Shown here: piece by piece, positions 1-9,023 of the stretch
Numbering within the stretch: position 1 is the stretch's first letter
How the letters are laid out: every line of letters begins with the position of its first letter
Origin: Myxococcales bacterium
GTDB taxonomy: Bacteria; Myxococcota; UBA727; JABDBI01
DNA: 64,000 bases
Direction: 5' to 3'
Assembly (NCBI GenBank): GCA_023248595.1
Contig: JAHFEG010000007.1
Span: 1-64,000 of the forward strand
The notes under the pieces: model-generated
Told to the model about the DNA's origin: nothing
Databases searched by the model: none
Seen by the model: only the letters and a program-made list of their open reading frames with translations
Program-made: the position numbers and the translations under genes

Positions 1-1
1 A

Positions 2-688
2 GTGATTGTGCCGGTTGGAGGTGGCGGTTTAATCGCGGGAGTGGCCGTTGCCTTAGCCGTGACGAGTCCTAAAACACAACTCATTGGAGTTGAACCTTCT
101 GTGATGCCTTCAATGGCAAGGGCGATGGCGGCTAACGGTCCTATTCGGTTACCAATTGCAGATACCATTGCCGATGGCGTTCGTGTACGCTTGGTCGGCA
201 ATTTAACCTATGCAATTTGTTCAAAAGTGGTTCAAAAATGGGTGTCGGTTGATGACGACCAAATTGCCCGAGCGATTTTATTTTTACTTGAGCAACAAAA
301 AACAATTGCAGAAGGAGCAGGGGCGGTAGGGGTAGCGGCCTTGCTTGGGGGGCAGATCGCTCCTTTAAAAAACAGTTGTATTTGTGTTTTGGTAGGTGGG
401 GGGAATATTGATGTTCATACGCTTGCTCGTGTAATTGAACGTGGCATGGTAGAGTCAGGGCGTTTGGTGCGATTAGCAGTGAAAATAAAAGATCTGCCAG
501 GCGAATTGCATAGCCTTTTAGAAACGGTGAGTTGCGCACATGCCAATGTAATTGAGGTTCGGCATGAGCGGGCTTTTGCGCATACGCTGTGGAGTGATGT
601 AGAAGTGAATTTGGTTTTAGAGACGCGAGGAAGAAATCACGTTGCAGAAATTCTTTCACTCATGCGCGCGAAAGGGTATGTTGTATGA
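2..688 (+). CDS. ilvA: Threonine ammonia-lyase (threonine deaminase), 3' part
   Basis: C-terminal 228 residues of a PLP-dependent threonine dehydratase, which converts threonine to 2-oxobutanoate in isoleucine synthesis. The 5' end lies before the window, so the GTG at base 2 is internal and not a start. The glycine loop VPVGGGGLIAG (residues 3-13), which holds the PLP phosphate, and the VLVGGGNID motif (about 130-138) are intact. The last 75 or so residues (RLVRLAVKIKDLPGEL onwards) form an ACT-like regulatory domain. This matches the shorter IlvA/TdcB form with one ACT domain; the catabolic and biosynthetic forms cannot be separated without the N-terminus. The next gene starts 27 bp downstream on the same strand. 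Confidence 0.9.
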   Translation: MIVPVGGGGLIAGVAVALAVTSPKTQLIGVEPSVMPSMARAMAANGPIRLPIADTIADGVRVRLVGNLTYAICSKVVQKWVSVDDDQIARAILFLLEQQKTIAEGAGAVGVAALLGGQIAPLKNSCICVLVGGGNIDVHTLARVIERGMVESGRLVRLAVKIKDLPGELHSLLETVSCAHANVIEVRHERAFAHTLWSDVEVNLVLETRGRNHVAEILSLMRAKGYVV

Positions 689-715
689 AATGTCTCTTCC
701 ATAGGATCAAGGTGA

Positions 716-2626
716 ATGACAAAGCCTTTACCAATAACTGAATTTGAATTTCGCCCTAAAATAACGGTAGCGCGCCGCTTAGCCTTTCGAATCGCTTTTT
801 TAGGTTTCATATTTTTACTGCTTACTTTTTCCACATTAATTCCGTGGCAATTTCGAACGGTTAAAGCATCAACTGTGCATCAAGCGCAATCCTTAGCAAA
901 TGTGATCGCTTCCCTTTACCAAGCAGTTGAACGTAACGAAGACATGGATGAGGTGAGCCGGCTTATTTTGAAAGCAGCCCATATGCCCAGCGTCGCTTTT
1001 ATTAGTCTGATGGATCAAAATGGAAAAGTCATCCACAGTACGGATTTTCATCAAATAAATCATGTGTACTCTAAGGCTTCAGGTGAAGTCGATAATTTGC
1101 TTTATGTTACACAGGCAATCCCTGATCCCAAATTAGATGTTGCGGCTGTTTTAGTTGTGATGAACCTGTCAAGTATTTACGCTGACTATAAGCGTTTTTA
1201 TGTCGAGCTTGGGACTGCTTTTATTTTGGCGATTATTTTATTGGCATTGATTGTGGCATGGATGACGAGAAGTATTGTGGGATATCGTTTGGCGCGTTTG
1301 GCGAGGGCAATGGGTAATGCCGAAAAAGGCTCTTTTTTAGTGCGTGCGCAAGTTGATAAGATGGATGAAGTTGGTGCGGTGACGCTGGCCTTTAACAAGC
1401 TGCTTGCCGCCATTACTAATTTGCAGGTCAAAGAAATCGAGAGAGAGCAAGATTTAAAAAGTGCCCAAGAGCAATTATCAATAAAAGCCCAGTTGGAAAA
1501 AGTAGCAGACGAACTGAATTCTTCTAACGAAAGTTTAAAACGACGTGTGAAAGCACAAGAACTCCTAATGGATGCGGCTCACCATTTAGGGGGCGTTTTA
1601 AATAAAGAGGCTTTAGTGAATCGTTTGGTTGTTTTAATACGTGACAAATTGGGTTGGCCTGACTTTGCCATATTTCTAAAAGAACCTGACGAAGATCAAT
1701 TACGTTTAGTCGTTGCTTCTGGGTTGCCAAACATCGATATTATTAAAGAGCTTTCTTTTCGATTTGGTGAAGGGATTACCGGTTTAGTTGCTGAAAAAGC
1801 AACGCCTATTGCCATAGGCGATTTAGCCAAAGAGCCTCGCATGAAATTGTGGTCGAAGTTTGACAATCTCGAGGATCTTCCTGATTTTTTAAAACACGGT
1901 TCTATGCTTTCTGTTCCTATGAGTTACCAGGGGCGCGTGGTCGGGGTAATGGATTTCTTTTATCCTAAACTAAATGCTTTTGACGATGAAGATGTGACCT
2001 TGCTGCATGCGCTTGGAGCATTGCTGACAACTTCAATTGTGAATGCAGATTTATATGAAGCGACTTTGGAATTGGCAACATCCGATTCGTTAACTGGGGT
2101 GCTCAATCGTCGAGCGATGGAGCGCGTCATTGAAAATGAAGTGGCACGAGCACAGCGATTTTCAACACCTTTGTCTTTGCTCTTGGTCGATGTGGACCAT
2201 TTTAAAAACTATAATGATCAAATGGGTCATTTGATGGGCGATGTTGCGTTAAAAGAAATCGCTTCTTCTTTACAAAAGTCAGTTCGCAAGGTTGATAGTG
2301 TGGCCAGGTTTGGCGGAGAAGAGTTTTGTGTTATTCTACCACAAACAAACGAACAAGCGGCCTTGGAAGTCGCTGAAAAACTGTGTTCGGTGATACGAAA
2401 ACTTGATATTCCTGGCGCGCATTTGCAGCCTCTCAAAAAAATATCAATTTCAATTGGGGTTGCTGTTTATCCTGATCATATGCCGCCAATTTTAGAGCAA
2501 TCCCCGACCATAGAATTGGTTCATGCGGCGGATGAAGCTTTATATGCCGCTAAAAGAAAAGGCCGCGATCGCGTTGTACGTTTTGAAGATATCAACAGCA
2601 AGGAAGAATCGGGGCCATTGATTTAG
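716..2626 (+). CDS. Membrane diguanylate cyclase with HAMP, GAF and GGDEF domains
   Basis: 636 residues. TM helices at about 23-45 and 163-185 flank an extracytoplasmic sensor region. HAMP-like segment to about 240, coiled coil to about 285, GAF domain about 290-445, and a GGDEF domain from about 460. The active-site motif reads GGEEF (533-537). The product-inhibition I-site RxxD is present as RKVD (524-527), exactly five residues before GGEEF. The enzyme should therefore make cyclic di-GMP from GTP at the inner membrane and be feedback-inhibited. There is no EAL domain. The ATG follows a purine-rich AAGGTGA. xerD starts 3 bp after the stop, so the two are probably co-transcribed. The GAF ligand is unknown. 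Confidence 0.93.
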   Translation: MTKPLPITEFEFRPKITVARRLAFRIAFLGFIFLLLTFSTLIPWQFRTVKASTVHQAQSLANVIASLYQAVERNEDMDEVSRLILKAAHMPSVAFISLMDQNGKVIHSTDFHQINHVYSKASGEVDNLLYVTQAIPDPKLDVAAVLVVMNLSSIYADYKRFYVELGTAFILAIILLALIVAWMTRSIVGYRLARLARAMGNAEKGSFLVRAQVDKMDEVGAVTLAFNKLLAAITNLQVKEIEREQDLKSAQEQLSIKAQLEKVADELNSSNESLKRRVKAQELLMDAAHHLGGVLNKEALVNRLVVLIRDKLGWPDFAIFLKEPDEDQLRLVVASGLPNIDIIKELSFRFGEGITGLVAEKATPIAIGDLAKEPRMKLWSKFDNLEDLPDFLKHGSMLSVPMSYQGRVVGVMDFFYPKLNAFDDEDVTLLHALGALLTTSIVNADLYEATLELATSDSLTGVLNRRAMERVIENEVARAQRFSTPLSLLLVDVDHFKNYNDQMGHLMGDVALKEIASSLQKSVRKVDSVARFGGEEFCVILPQTNEQAALEVAEKLCSVIRKLDIPGAHLQPLKKISISIGVAVYPDHMPPILEQSPTIELVHAADEALYAAKRKGRDRVVRFEDINSKEESGPLI

Positions 2627-2629
2627 AAA

Positions 2630-3538
2630 ATGCAGATTTTGATTAAAACTTTTTTAAGCTATTTATGTAATGTAAGACGTTTTTCCTCTCACACTTGTGA
2701 AGCATATGGTCGAGATTTGGGCCAATTAGAAGAATGGTTAAAAAAAAACCATGGCAAATGCACCCAAAACATTAAAGAATTGGATCGCTATATATTGTTG
2801 GGCTACTTAGCGCAATTGTATGAAAATAACGTAGCTATATCCGTGGCACGAAAATTAAGTAGCATTCGCTCGTTTTTAAAATGGTGTGTCAAAGAAGGAC
2901 ATTTAAAAAATTCTCCTGCTGATTTAATCGATAGTCCTAAAATACCAAAGTCGCTACCCCGAGGCTTGTCCGTTGATGAGGCCTTTACTTTGTGTGAAAG
3001 TGCTTCTTCGGATTTTGTTGTGAACTGTCGTGATCGGGCAATTTTAGAGCTTTTTTATGCCACGGGAATTCGTGTGTCTGAACTCTGTGCTCTTGATGTG
3101 CACCATGTTGATCTGGAGCAAGGCCTCGTAAAAGTGATGGGGAAAGGTCAAAAGGAACGCTTGGTACCCTTTCACGAAGCATGCAAAGTTGCGCTACAAA
3201 AATGGATACAAGAAAGCAGATCTGATTTTTTGAAAATAGGCGGCGAGGGATCAAGTCTTTTTTTAGGGAAATTAGGAAAACGCATTCATGTGCGGGTGGT
3301 GCGGCAGTTGCTGAGTTTGCATGGTAAAGCTGCAGGCATCACAGGTAATGTGCATCCGCATCAATTGCGCCATGCTGTGGCCACACATTTGCTGGAAAGT
3401 GGCGTGGATTTACGAGCCATTCAAGAAATGCTAGGACATGCTTCTATTTCAACGACCCAACGCTACACGCATGTTGACTTGCATCATCTTATGAAAGTTT
3501 ACGATGGCGCTCATCCGCATGCCAAACGAAAACCATAA
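2630..3538 (+). CDS. xerD: Site-specific tyrosine recombinase XerD
   Basis: 302 residues, the usual XerC/XerD length. It resolves chromosome dimers at dif together with its partner. N-terminal SAM-like core-binding domain about 1-95, catalytic domain about 110-295. All catalytic residues are visible and fall on the numbering I know for E. coli XerD: R148 (ATGIRVSEL), K172 (GKGQKERLVP), H244 and R247 (HQLRH), H270 (LGHAS), and nucleophile Y279 (TQRYTHVD). This favours XerD over XerC, though naming without phylogeny is tentative. It lies 3 bp after the GGDEF gene. It is a housekeeping recombinase; no integrase-type neighbours or att repeats are seen. Confidence 0.9.
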   Translation: MQILIKTFLSYLCNVRRFSSHTCEAYGRDLGQLEEWLKKNHGKCTQNIKELDRYILLGYLAQLYENNVAISVARKLSSIRSFLKWCVKEGHLKNSPADLIDSPKIPKSLPRGLSVDEAFTLCESASSDFVVNCRDRAILELFYATGIRVSELCALDVHHVDLEQGLVKVMGKGQKERLVPFHEACKVALQKWIQESRSDFLKIGGEGSSLFLGKLGKRIHVRVVRQLLSLHGKAAGITGNVHPHQLRHAVATHLLESGVDLRAIQEMLGHASISTTQRYTHVDLHHLMKVYDGAHPHAKRKP

Positions 3539-3641
3539 AACATCAAAAAGGCCTTTGGTAAACTTGCATTCTTCCTCGGCTTTAGGAGACAATACACCTT
3601 GAAGCGTGTTCTCTTTAATTTATTTCCTTGGAGGAAAATTT

Positions 3642-4490
3642 ATGCGCTATGTCTCTTTAGGCCTTTTGGCTGTGCTGGTGTCTGCTGGTTTTGTTACATC
3701 TTGCGCTCGTGTTTCAACTGTTAATGGGTGTCCTATTCAAAGTAATGCATCTTGCCCGGGTGCCAATCTGAAAGGTCAAAAATTTACATTGCGGAATGCG
3801 GACTTAAGCGGCGCAAGGTTAATGAATGCTGATTTTACCGGGTCCAACTTGAACGGAATTGATTTGACTGGAGCAAATTTGACTGGCGCTACTTTTGGCA
3901 CCGGCACCAATCTTAGTGGTGCAAAAATAGATGGAGCAATTCTTGATGGTGCTACATTTGCAGGTGCCGATTTAACGAAAGCATCACTTGGTACTTCTGT
4001 GTCGATGGTTGGTACGAAATTCAATGCTGGTACCAAATTGGTAAATGCGACCGTTAATGGCAGTATTAGTAATGCTGAATTCAATGGGGTTGATTTAACA
4101 AATGCTGTGTTTTCTAAATCTCAAATCAGCAGCACTAAATTTGTTGGCTCTACTTTGCAGGGAACCAATTTCTCTGGCGCGCAAATTTCTTGTTCTTCAT
4201 TTACTGGTGGAGAATATGACAATGTCGATATTTCTGGAGCGATTATTTTGGGAACAGCCTACAATGTAACCCAGCTAGGATCAGAATCCGCAACAGAGAA
4301 TACGCTAAAATGCGCTGTTGCAGTCAATGGAAATTTCCAAGTACAAACTACCCCTTGTTTTGACGCAGCTAATGCTGGCGTGGTTGCGGCTTGTGCTACA
4401 TCGGTATGTGATTCTGTAACAAGTGATGCCTCATGTAATGCTTCAGATGATACTTGTTCATGGTCTGGTACTGCATGCGCAAAGAAATAA
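3642..4490 (+). CDS. Pentapeptide-repeat lipoprotein with C-terminal Cys module
   Basis: 282 residues from the ATG at 3642, which follows GGAGGAAAATT. An earlier in-frame GTG at 3606 lacks a Shine-Dalgarno and would bury the signal peptide. Signal peptide with lipobox FVTSC (Cys21). About residues 40-200 are A(D/N)LxG-type pentapeptide repeats (ADLSGARLMNADFTGSNLNG and similar), predicting a right-handed quadrilateral beta-helix. The last 35 or so residues are Cys-rich (SVCDSVTSDASCNASDD, then TCSW), a module resembling the exported protein at 8459-8890. Predicted to be lipid-anchored on the periplasmic or outer surface. Function unknown. Confidence 0.85.
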   Translation: MRYVSLGLLAVLVSAGFVTSCARVSTVNGCPIQSNASCPGANLKGQKFTLRNADLSGARLMNADFTGSNLNGIDLTGANLTGATFGTGTNLSGAKIDGAILDGATFAGADLTKASLGTSVSMVGTKFNAGTKLVNATVNGSISNAEFNGVDLTNAVFSKSQISSTKFVGSTLQGTNFSGAQISCSSFTGGEYDNVDISGAIILGTAYNVTQLGSESATENTLKCAVAVNGNFQVQTTPCFDAANAGVVAACATSVCDSVTSDASCNASDDTCSWSGTACAKK

Positions 4491-4554
4491 TTGTTTCACG
4501 TTAAGCTTAAGGCATTTGTCTTAAAGTTATTTTATAAAGAAAGAAGGAGAGTTG

Positions 4555-5271
4555 ATGCGTCAAATTAATTTTGGTTCAAGCAGTGCTCTCCTTTTTTCTT
4601 CTTTATGCATTTTGATAGCGTTTCATGCCAATGGTCAGCCCGTGGAAGAAACCGTTCCAGTTGACAGCGTGGTTGTGCCAGAGCCTGTAAAATTACAAAA
4701 AACGATTGAGGCTTCCCCCGACGTCGCTGAGTTAATTATTGATGTAAATGAAAATTCTCCAGGTTTTCTTGCCAATCATTACCAGTACCAATTCACCTTA
4801 GGAGCAGATCCCCTGATTAATGGCCGCTTAGCACTTGGTTTTCAGTTAAAATTAAACGAACGATATTCTGTTGACATCTTTTTGGCTGGAGAAAATTATC
4901 GATTGGGTCAATACCTTTTACAGTTTTCGACTCCTCAGCATCTGACGAAAGTTTTTTTGCAGTGGGAAGTTTTACTGGGAGCTGGGTGCAAAATTCGCGT
5001 TTCGGAATGGCTGTTAAAAACCAGTTTGTTTGTAGAGCCTACCTTGAGTATCGGTTACTATGAGCAAGAATTTAATCATGAGACTTATAACTCGGCTCGT
5101 ATTCGGCCAGGTTTCTATCTTGGACTTGAGACCATTTTAGATAGCGGCATCGTGATTAGCAGCAAAATTGGTGCGGAATATCCAATTGATATTGCTTTAA
5201 AAAAAGATGGAATGGCTGTGCCGGGGCTGTTTAGTATGGTTCCAGTATTAAGCGCTGGCTATGCTTGGTAA
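4555..5271 (+). CDS. Probable outer-membrane beta-barrel protein, unknown function
   Basis: 238 residues from the ATG at 4555, preceded by AAGGAGA. A TTG three bases earlier is too close to that site. Signal peptide MRQINFG...FHANGQ with a cut near residue 25. The mature part has alternating polar and hydrophobic short strands with many Tyr and Gly residues (QYQFTLGADPLINGRLALGF, for example) and ends in an aromatic residue (SAGYAW). These are common marks of outer-membrane barrels recognised by BamA. No specific family recognised. It follows the pentapeptide lipoprotein by 64 bp and may share its transcript. Confidence 0.6.
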   Translation: MRQINFGSSSALLFSSLCILIAFHANGQPVEETVPVDSVVVPEPVKLQKTIEASPDVAELIIDVNENSPGFLANHYQYQFTLGADPLINGRLALGFQLKLNERYSVDIFLAGENYRLGQYLLQFSTPQHLTKVFLQWEVLLGAGCKIRVSEWLLKTSLFVEPTLSIGYYEQEFNHETYNSARIRPGFYLGLETILDSGIVISSKIGAEYPIDIALKKDGMAVPGLFSMVPVLSAGYAW

Positions 5272-5314
5272 CGCTTCGAAAGCCAAAAACTAGCAATCTT
5301 TAAATGGCTCATAG

Positions 5315-5320
5315 TATAAT
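5315..5320 (+). promoter_or_regulatory. Candidate -10 box (TATAAT)
   Basis: A perfect TATAAT lies 49 bp before the coiled-coil protein gene, in AT-rich sequence between two genes. No good -35 hexamer stands 16-18 bp upstream, so this is only a candidate for the sigma-70 start of the gene at 5369, or of a 5369-8323 transcript including argS. Confidence 0.4.
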
Positions 5321-5368
5321 AATTAAATATTAATGAAGTATTAAAAGCTAATATTTGGGGGAAATGTT

Positions 5369-5734
5369 ATGGTGAAGCCAATCAATGCAATACAACCAAG
5401 TCAAGATGCATTCGTTAACGAATTACGCCAAAAAAAATATGAAGCAGGTGCAAAACTTGCCGGCAAAAAGTCTGAAATGGCAATCATAGAAGCGCAACAA
5501 CGTAAGTTAAAAACCCTCCTGGATGCTGAAAAAAATGCCAACCATGGCGGCAAACAGAAAAAGCAAAAAGGTCACGATAAAAACAAGGAAATTCGGCTTG
5601 ATATCGTACGCAATGAGCAAAAATTTAAAGAGCAATCAGGTCAGATCGAAGCGCTGCGCAAAGAAATCCAGCATTTAGAAATGGGTTTGAAATCACTCAC
5701 ACACGATTTAAATGTGGTTGAACAAAGCCACTAA
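5369..5734 (+). CDS. Small Lys/Glu-rich coiled-coil protein, unknown
   Basis: 121 residues from an ATG after GGGGGAAA. No signal peptide or membrane segment. Two helical, heptad-like segments (about 15-60 and 75-118) are separated by a Lys/Gly/His-rich linker (NHGGKQKKQKGHDKNKEI). The sequence is strongly hydrophilic and without Cys. It probably forms an antiparallel coiled-coil hairpin in the cytoplasm. It precedes argS by 71 bp. No family recognised. Confidence 0.7.
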   Translation: MVKPINAIQPSQDAFVNELRQKKYEAGAKLAGKKSEMAIIEAQQRKLKTLLDAEKNANHGGKQKKQKGHDKNKEIRLDIVRNEQKFKEQSGQIEALRKEIQHLEMGLKSLTHDLNVVEQSH

Positions 5735-5805
5735 TTTGTTAGTTGATGGGTTCATTGCATTAGGATAAAGCCCTCATGCACTAGACAGTCTGTGGGTTTA
5801 TTATC

Positions 5806-7614
5806 ATGATTTCAGATCAAATTCGTCATATTATTGGTCATACGTTACAGCATTTATGCGAGGCTAATGTATTGCCCATGTCAATCGAAACGCAGTTGTC
5901 TGCTTTTTCCATTGAGCTTACCAAAAATCCTGAGCATGGCGATTACGCTACCAATGTGGCGATGGTTTTGTCGAAGTTCGCCAGGCAATCCCCGAAGCTA
6001 TTGGCTGAAACCATTGTTCAAAATTTACAAGATCCGGCAAAGATAATTCAAAAAATCCAAGTGGCTGGACCGGGATTTATTAATTTAACAATTTCTAATC
6101 TCGCCTTGTATCAAAGCATTCCTGTTATTTTAAAAGCCAAGGAACAGTTTGGTCAGCACCCCGCCAATGGCCAGAGTGTTTTAGTGGAATTTGTTTCAGC
6201 CAATCCCACGGGGCCGCTGCACGTTGGACACGCCAGATGTGCATTTATGGGGGATGCGGCAGCTCGTCTGCTGAAGGCCGCAGGTTATCAAGTGACCCGC
6301 GAATTTTATGTGAACGACGTGGGCAATCAGGTTAAAACTTTAGCGCGCACTATCTATGCCAGATACCAAGAGCTTCATGGCGTGACAATTCAACTGGCGA
6401 AAGATGCGTATCCGGGCGCCTATATAATTGATATCGCCAAAACGCTGCAAAAAGAAGAAGGCGATAAATGGATGCATGAACCAGAATCTGCTTGGTTTCC
6501 CAGATGTCTTGAAATTGGTATGAAAGAAAATCTCAAAAATATTCAAGAGATTTTAGAGCAAGCTGGCATTACTTTTGATAATTGGTATTTTGAACATCGG
6601 TTGCACGACGAGAAAAAAGTCGGCCAAATTATTGAAGATTATCGAGCTAAAGGCATGCTTTATGAAGCAGAAAAAGCCGAAGGAACTGAAGATAAAGTCC
6701 GTCGCGAAGAAAGTAAATCAGCTCAATATGCTCACCAGCAATTAGGTGGCACTTTCTTAAAAACAGCGCAGTATGGCGATGAAGAGGACCGAATTGTGCT
6801 TAAAAGCAATGGAGAGCCAGTCTACTTGCTTGCGGACTTGGCCTATCATCAAGAAAAGTACGCTCGTGGCTTTGATTTGCTGATCGACGTGCTTGGCGCA
6901 GATCATGCAGGCCATGTGCCCCGTATTAAAGCCGGAATGCAGGCGTTAGGGCTTGATGATGCCAAATTGCATATTTTATCTGTCCAAATTGTGCGTTTGC
7001 TAAAAGACGGTAAAGAAGTGCGTTTCTCCAAGCGTTCTGGTGAAATCTATTTATTGGAAGATTTGTTTTCCGAAATTGGGGTTGATGTTGCCAGATTTAT
7101 TTTTCTAATGCGCAGCGCCCATACTCAATTTGATTTTGACTTAGATTTGGCGTTGAAACAAAGTAACGATAATCCGGTTTTTTATGTGCAGTATGGTCAT
7201 GCACGGATGGCGACTTTACTCAAACGTGCCATCGAGGCCAATCAGGCCTTTGTTGGCGTGGAGCATTTGCATGAGGTTGATCTCCACAGGTTATGCCTGC
7301 CTGAAGAGCGACGCATGTTGATGAAAATGGATTTATTTCCAGAAGTTGTCATGCTTGCTGCAAAAAATTTAGAACCGCATCGAATTATTTATTTTGCCCA
7401 AGAATTAATTAGTGAATTTCATTCTTATTTTACCAAATATCGCCATAGTGAACGCATTATTTCGGACGATAAAGCTTTAACACAAAGCAGGCTCGCTTTG
7501 GTCGCAGCCTTGAAACAAACTTTGTACAATGCCTTAACGCTATTAAATCTATCGGCCCCTGAACACATGCAGCCCACTGGTGGGGACGAGGCAGACGAGG
7601 CACTAGAGGCATAA
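5806..7614 (+). CDS. argS: Arginyl-tRNA synthetase
   Basis: 602 residues, class I synthetase that charges tRNA-Arg. The HIGH signature is HVGH (139-142, in TGPLHVGHARC). The KMSKS-equivalent loop is RFSKRSGE (from 406), the usual degenerate form in this enzyme. The N-terminal Add-1 domain (about 1-110) and the C-terminal DALR anticodon-binding domain (about 475-590) are both present. The ATG at 5806 gives the full N-terminal domain. The SPOR gene begins 1 bp after its stop, so the two are co-translated; argS next to a SPOR gene is an arrangement I associate with deltaproteobacteria-like genomes. Confidence 0.97.
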   Translation: MISDQIRHIIGHTLQHLCEANVLPMSIETQLSAFSIELTKNPEHGDYATNVAMVLSKFARQSPKLLAETIVQNLQDPAKIIQKIQVAGPGFINLTISNLALYQSIPVILKAKEQFGQHPANGQSVLVEFVSANPTGPLHVGHARCAFMGDAAARLLKAAGYQVTREFYVNDVGNQVKTLARTIYARYQELHGVTIQLAKDAYPGAYIIDIAKTLQKEEGDKWMHEPESAWFPRCLEIGMKENLKNIQEILEQAGITFDNWYFEHRLHDEKKVGQIIEDYRAKGMLYEAEKAEGTEDKVRREESKSAQYAHQQLGGTFLKTAQYGDEEDRIVLKSNGEPVYLLADLAYHQEKYARGFDLLIDVLGADHAGHVPRIKAGMQALGLDDAKLHILSVQIVRLLKDGKEVRFSKRSGEIYLLEDLFSEIGVDVARFIFLMRSAHTQFDFDLDLALKQSNDNPVFYVQYGHARMATLLKRAIEANQAFVGVEHLHEVDLHRLCLPEERRMLMKMDLFPEVVMLAAKNLEPHRIIYFAQELISEFHSYFTKYRHSERIISDDKALTQSRLALVAALKQTLYNALTLLNLSAPEHMQPTGGDEADEALEA

Positions 7615-7615
7615 A

Positions 7616-8323
7616 ATGGATAAACAATTAGGTTTAAAAATTCAGGAATTTTTTTGGGAAATGCTGGAATTTCGCTATGCAAGACTTGCCGCAGGAACAG
7701 CCATATTAGGCCTGGTTTTTGGTTTGGGTTTTGTGCTCGGGTCTTTGAGGGTTAAAGTGTCACCTAAAACGGCGGGAACAAGAGAGGCTTTAAGTGAGTT
7801 TACCCAGAAAGAAGAAAAATATGCCCAAGTTCAGAATCAAGTTAAACTGACTTATTACAAAGAATTGCTGCAACGTCCAAAAACCGAACCAGCAGAGCAA
7901 GCAAATCAAGCTCCAGATGCTTTGGCAGTATTAGCTCCTGAACCTGAGCCAGAGCTTCCTGCATTAAAACCGAATGCCTTGACCAACAATAACCAACCTT
8001 CTTCCAAGCGCATGGCAGAAGCGCTTGCCCATGTGCTTGGAAAAGACACTCCCGGGTCTGTTCAAGAAGCAATTCAGCAAGCATTGCCAACGAGCACAGG
8101 CTCTCCTTACGCCATACAAGTTGCTTCATTGCCTAGCAAGGAAGCAGCGGAAGACATGAGGCAGCAAATGCAAAAGAAAGGACATAATGTGCGTTTGGTG
8201 CAAGCAGAAATTGCCGGCAAAAAAATTGTTTATCGTTTGCGAATCCATGGTTTTAATACACGAGAAGAAGCCGAAGATTACCTAGAAAAAAATCACATTG
8301 CAGGCATCACTGTCGCCCAATAA
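7616..8323 (+). CDS. Membrane-anchored SPOR-domain protein
   Basis: 235 residues. Short cytoplasmic N-terminus, one TM helix (about 22-45, GTAILGLVFGLGFVLGSLRV), a Pro/Glu-rich periplasmic linker (about 80-150) and a C-terminal SPOR domain (about 160-235, starting PYAIQVASLPSKEAAEDM). SPOR domains bind glycan strands stripped of stem peptides, so the protein probably localises to the division septum. This is the FtsN/DedD-like layout. The start lies 1 bp after the argS stop. The specific role is not shown by sequence. Confidence 0.85.
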   Translation: MDKQLGLKIQEFFWEMLEFRYARLAAGTAILGLVFGLGFVLGSLRVKVSPKTAGTREALSEFTQKEEKYAQVQNQVKLTYYKELLQRPKTEPAEQANQAPDALAVLAPEPEPELPALKPNALTNNNQPSSKRMAEALAHVLGKDTPGSVQEAIQQALPTSTGSPYAIQVASLPSKEAAEDMRQQMQKKGHNVRLVQAEIAGKKIVYRLRIHGFNTREEAEDYLEKNHIAGITVAQ

Positions 8324-8458
8324 ATGCAAGTATTTATACGCGTGATCTTTTTCTTTTTTGGGTTTTAAATTATTATTCTGTAATGGTTTGATTCATGTGT
8401 CGTGTTTCAAAACAAATGTAACTGCTTTAATTAGCAGAATAATAAAAAGGCAAAAGAT

Positions 8459-8890
8459 ATGATTAATTTGAGTAAAGTAAAAGCGCTGTTGATGGTTGGA
8501 GCACTTGGCTTAAGTCTGATGGGTGGTGATTGTGGAGGAAACTCTAGAGATTTATGTCTAGGCTTAGATGAGTCAAAGTGTGCAGCTCAAAAAGATGCAA
8601 AATGTGAATGGGCAGTTGTGAAGCCTGCGGTAAAGTCGGATGCCATGTGTACGGGGGTTGCTCACTGTCCTACCAGTGTTCCGGCCGGTATGGGCACGTT
8701 TGCGGAATTTTGCGTTCTTGTGGGCTGCTCTATGGACGCTGATAAATGCACTGGTACTATTATGAAGAAGATGGTGTGTAATGCTCCCAGTGAGGAAGAC
8801 TGTAGTGGGGATATGGGCCGCGCAATCGGTTGCAAATGGCAAGCTGCTGTTGATAGCCCTGAAGAGTCTGCATGCAGAGCTGCAAAATAA
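8459..8890 (+). CDS. Cys-rich exported protein, unknown
   Basis: 143 residues. Signal-peptide-like start (MINLSKVKALLMVGALGLSL) followed by MGGDCGG. The Cys at 25 has Asp at -1, so it is not a clean lipobox; export is likely but lipidation is uncertain. The mature part contains Cys modules of the form C-x7-C-x7-C-x-W: one at C33/C41/C49/W51 and a similar one near the C-terminus (EEDCSG..., GCKW). The same module ends the pentapeptide lipoprotein at 3642-4490. Disulfide-stabilised small domains are inferred. It appears monocistronic, with AAAAAGG before the ATG and a strong terminator after it. Confidence 0.75.
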   Translation: MINLSKVKALLMVGALGLSLMGGDCGGNSRDLCLGLDESKCAAQKDAKCEWAVVKPAVKSDAMCTGVAHCPTSVPAGMGTFAEFCVLVGCSMDADKCTGTIMKKMVCNAPSEEDCSGDMGRAIGCKWQAAVDSPEESACRAAK

Positions 8891-8924
8891 ATTGAGATGG
8901 CGCAGGTCTAGTCATCTAACCTTT

Positions 8925-8980
8925 AACCCTGTCTGCCATAAGAAGAGTATATCTTTCTTCAGCAGGCAGGGTTTTTAATT
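8925..8980 (+). terminator. Rho-independent terminator
   Basis: A 12-bp stem, AACCCTGTCTGC (8925-8936) with GCAGGCAGGGTT (8962-8973), has one G-U pair. The loop holds a second small AAGAAGA/TCTT hairpin. The stem runs into TTTTTAATTTT. It ends the Cys-rich protein transcript before lepA. Confidence 0.85.
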
Positions 8981-9023
8981 TTAAGTTGCCATCCCAGAGG
9001 ATTCTCGCTATGCATAGGGCCCT

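Noticed and set aside
2630-3538. Tyrosine recombinase as a sign of a prophage or integrative element
   Set aside because: Residue positions match XerD exactly, length is standard, and the flanks hold no att repeats, phage genes or tRNA.
4500-4545. Terminator after the pentapeptide lipoprotein
   Set aside because: The only hairpin is a five-base TTAAG/CTTAA stem, too weak to call.
8422-8437. CTGCT-TTAATT-AGCAG inverted repeat as an operator
   Set aside because: A five-base arm in AT-rich sequence is expected by chance and has no second copy nearby.
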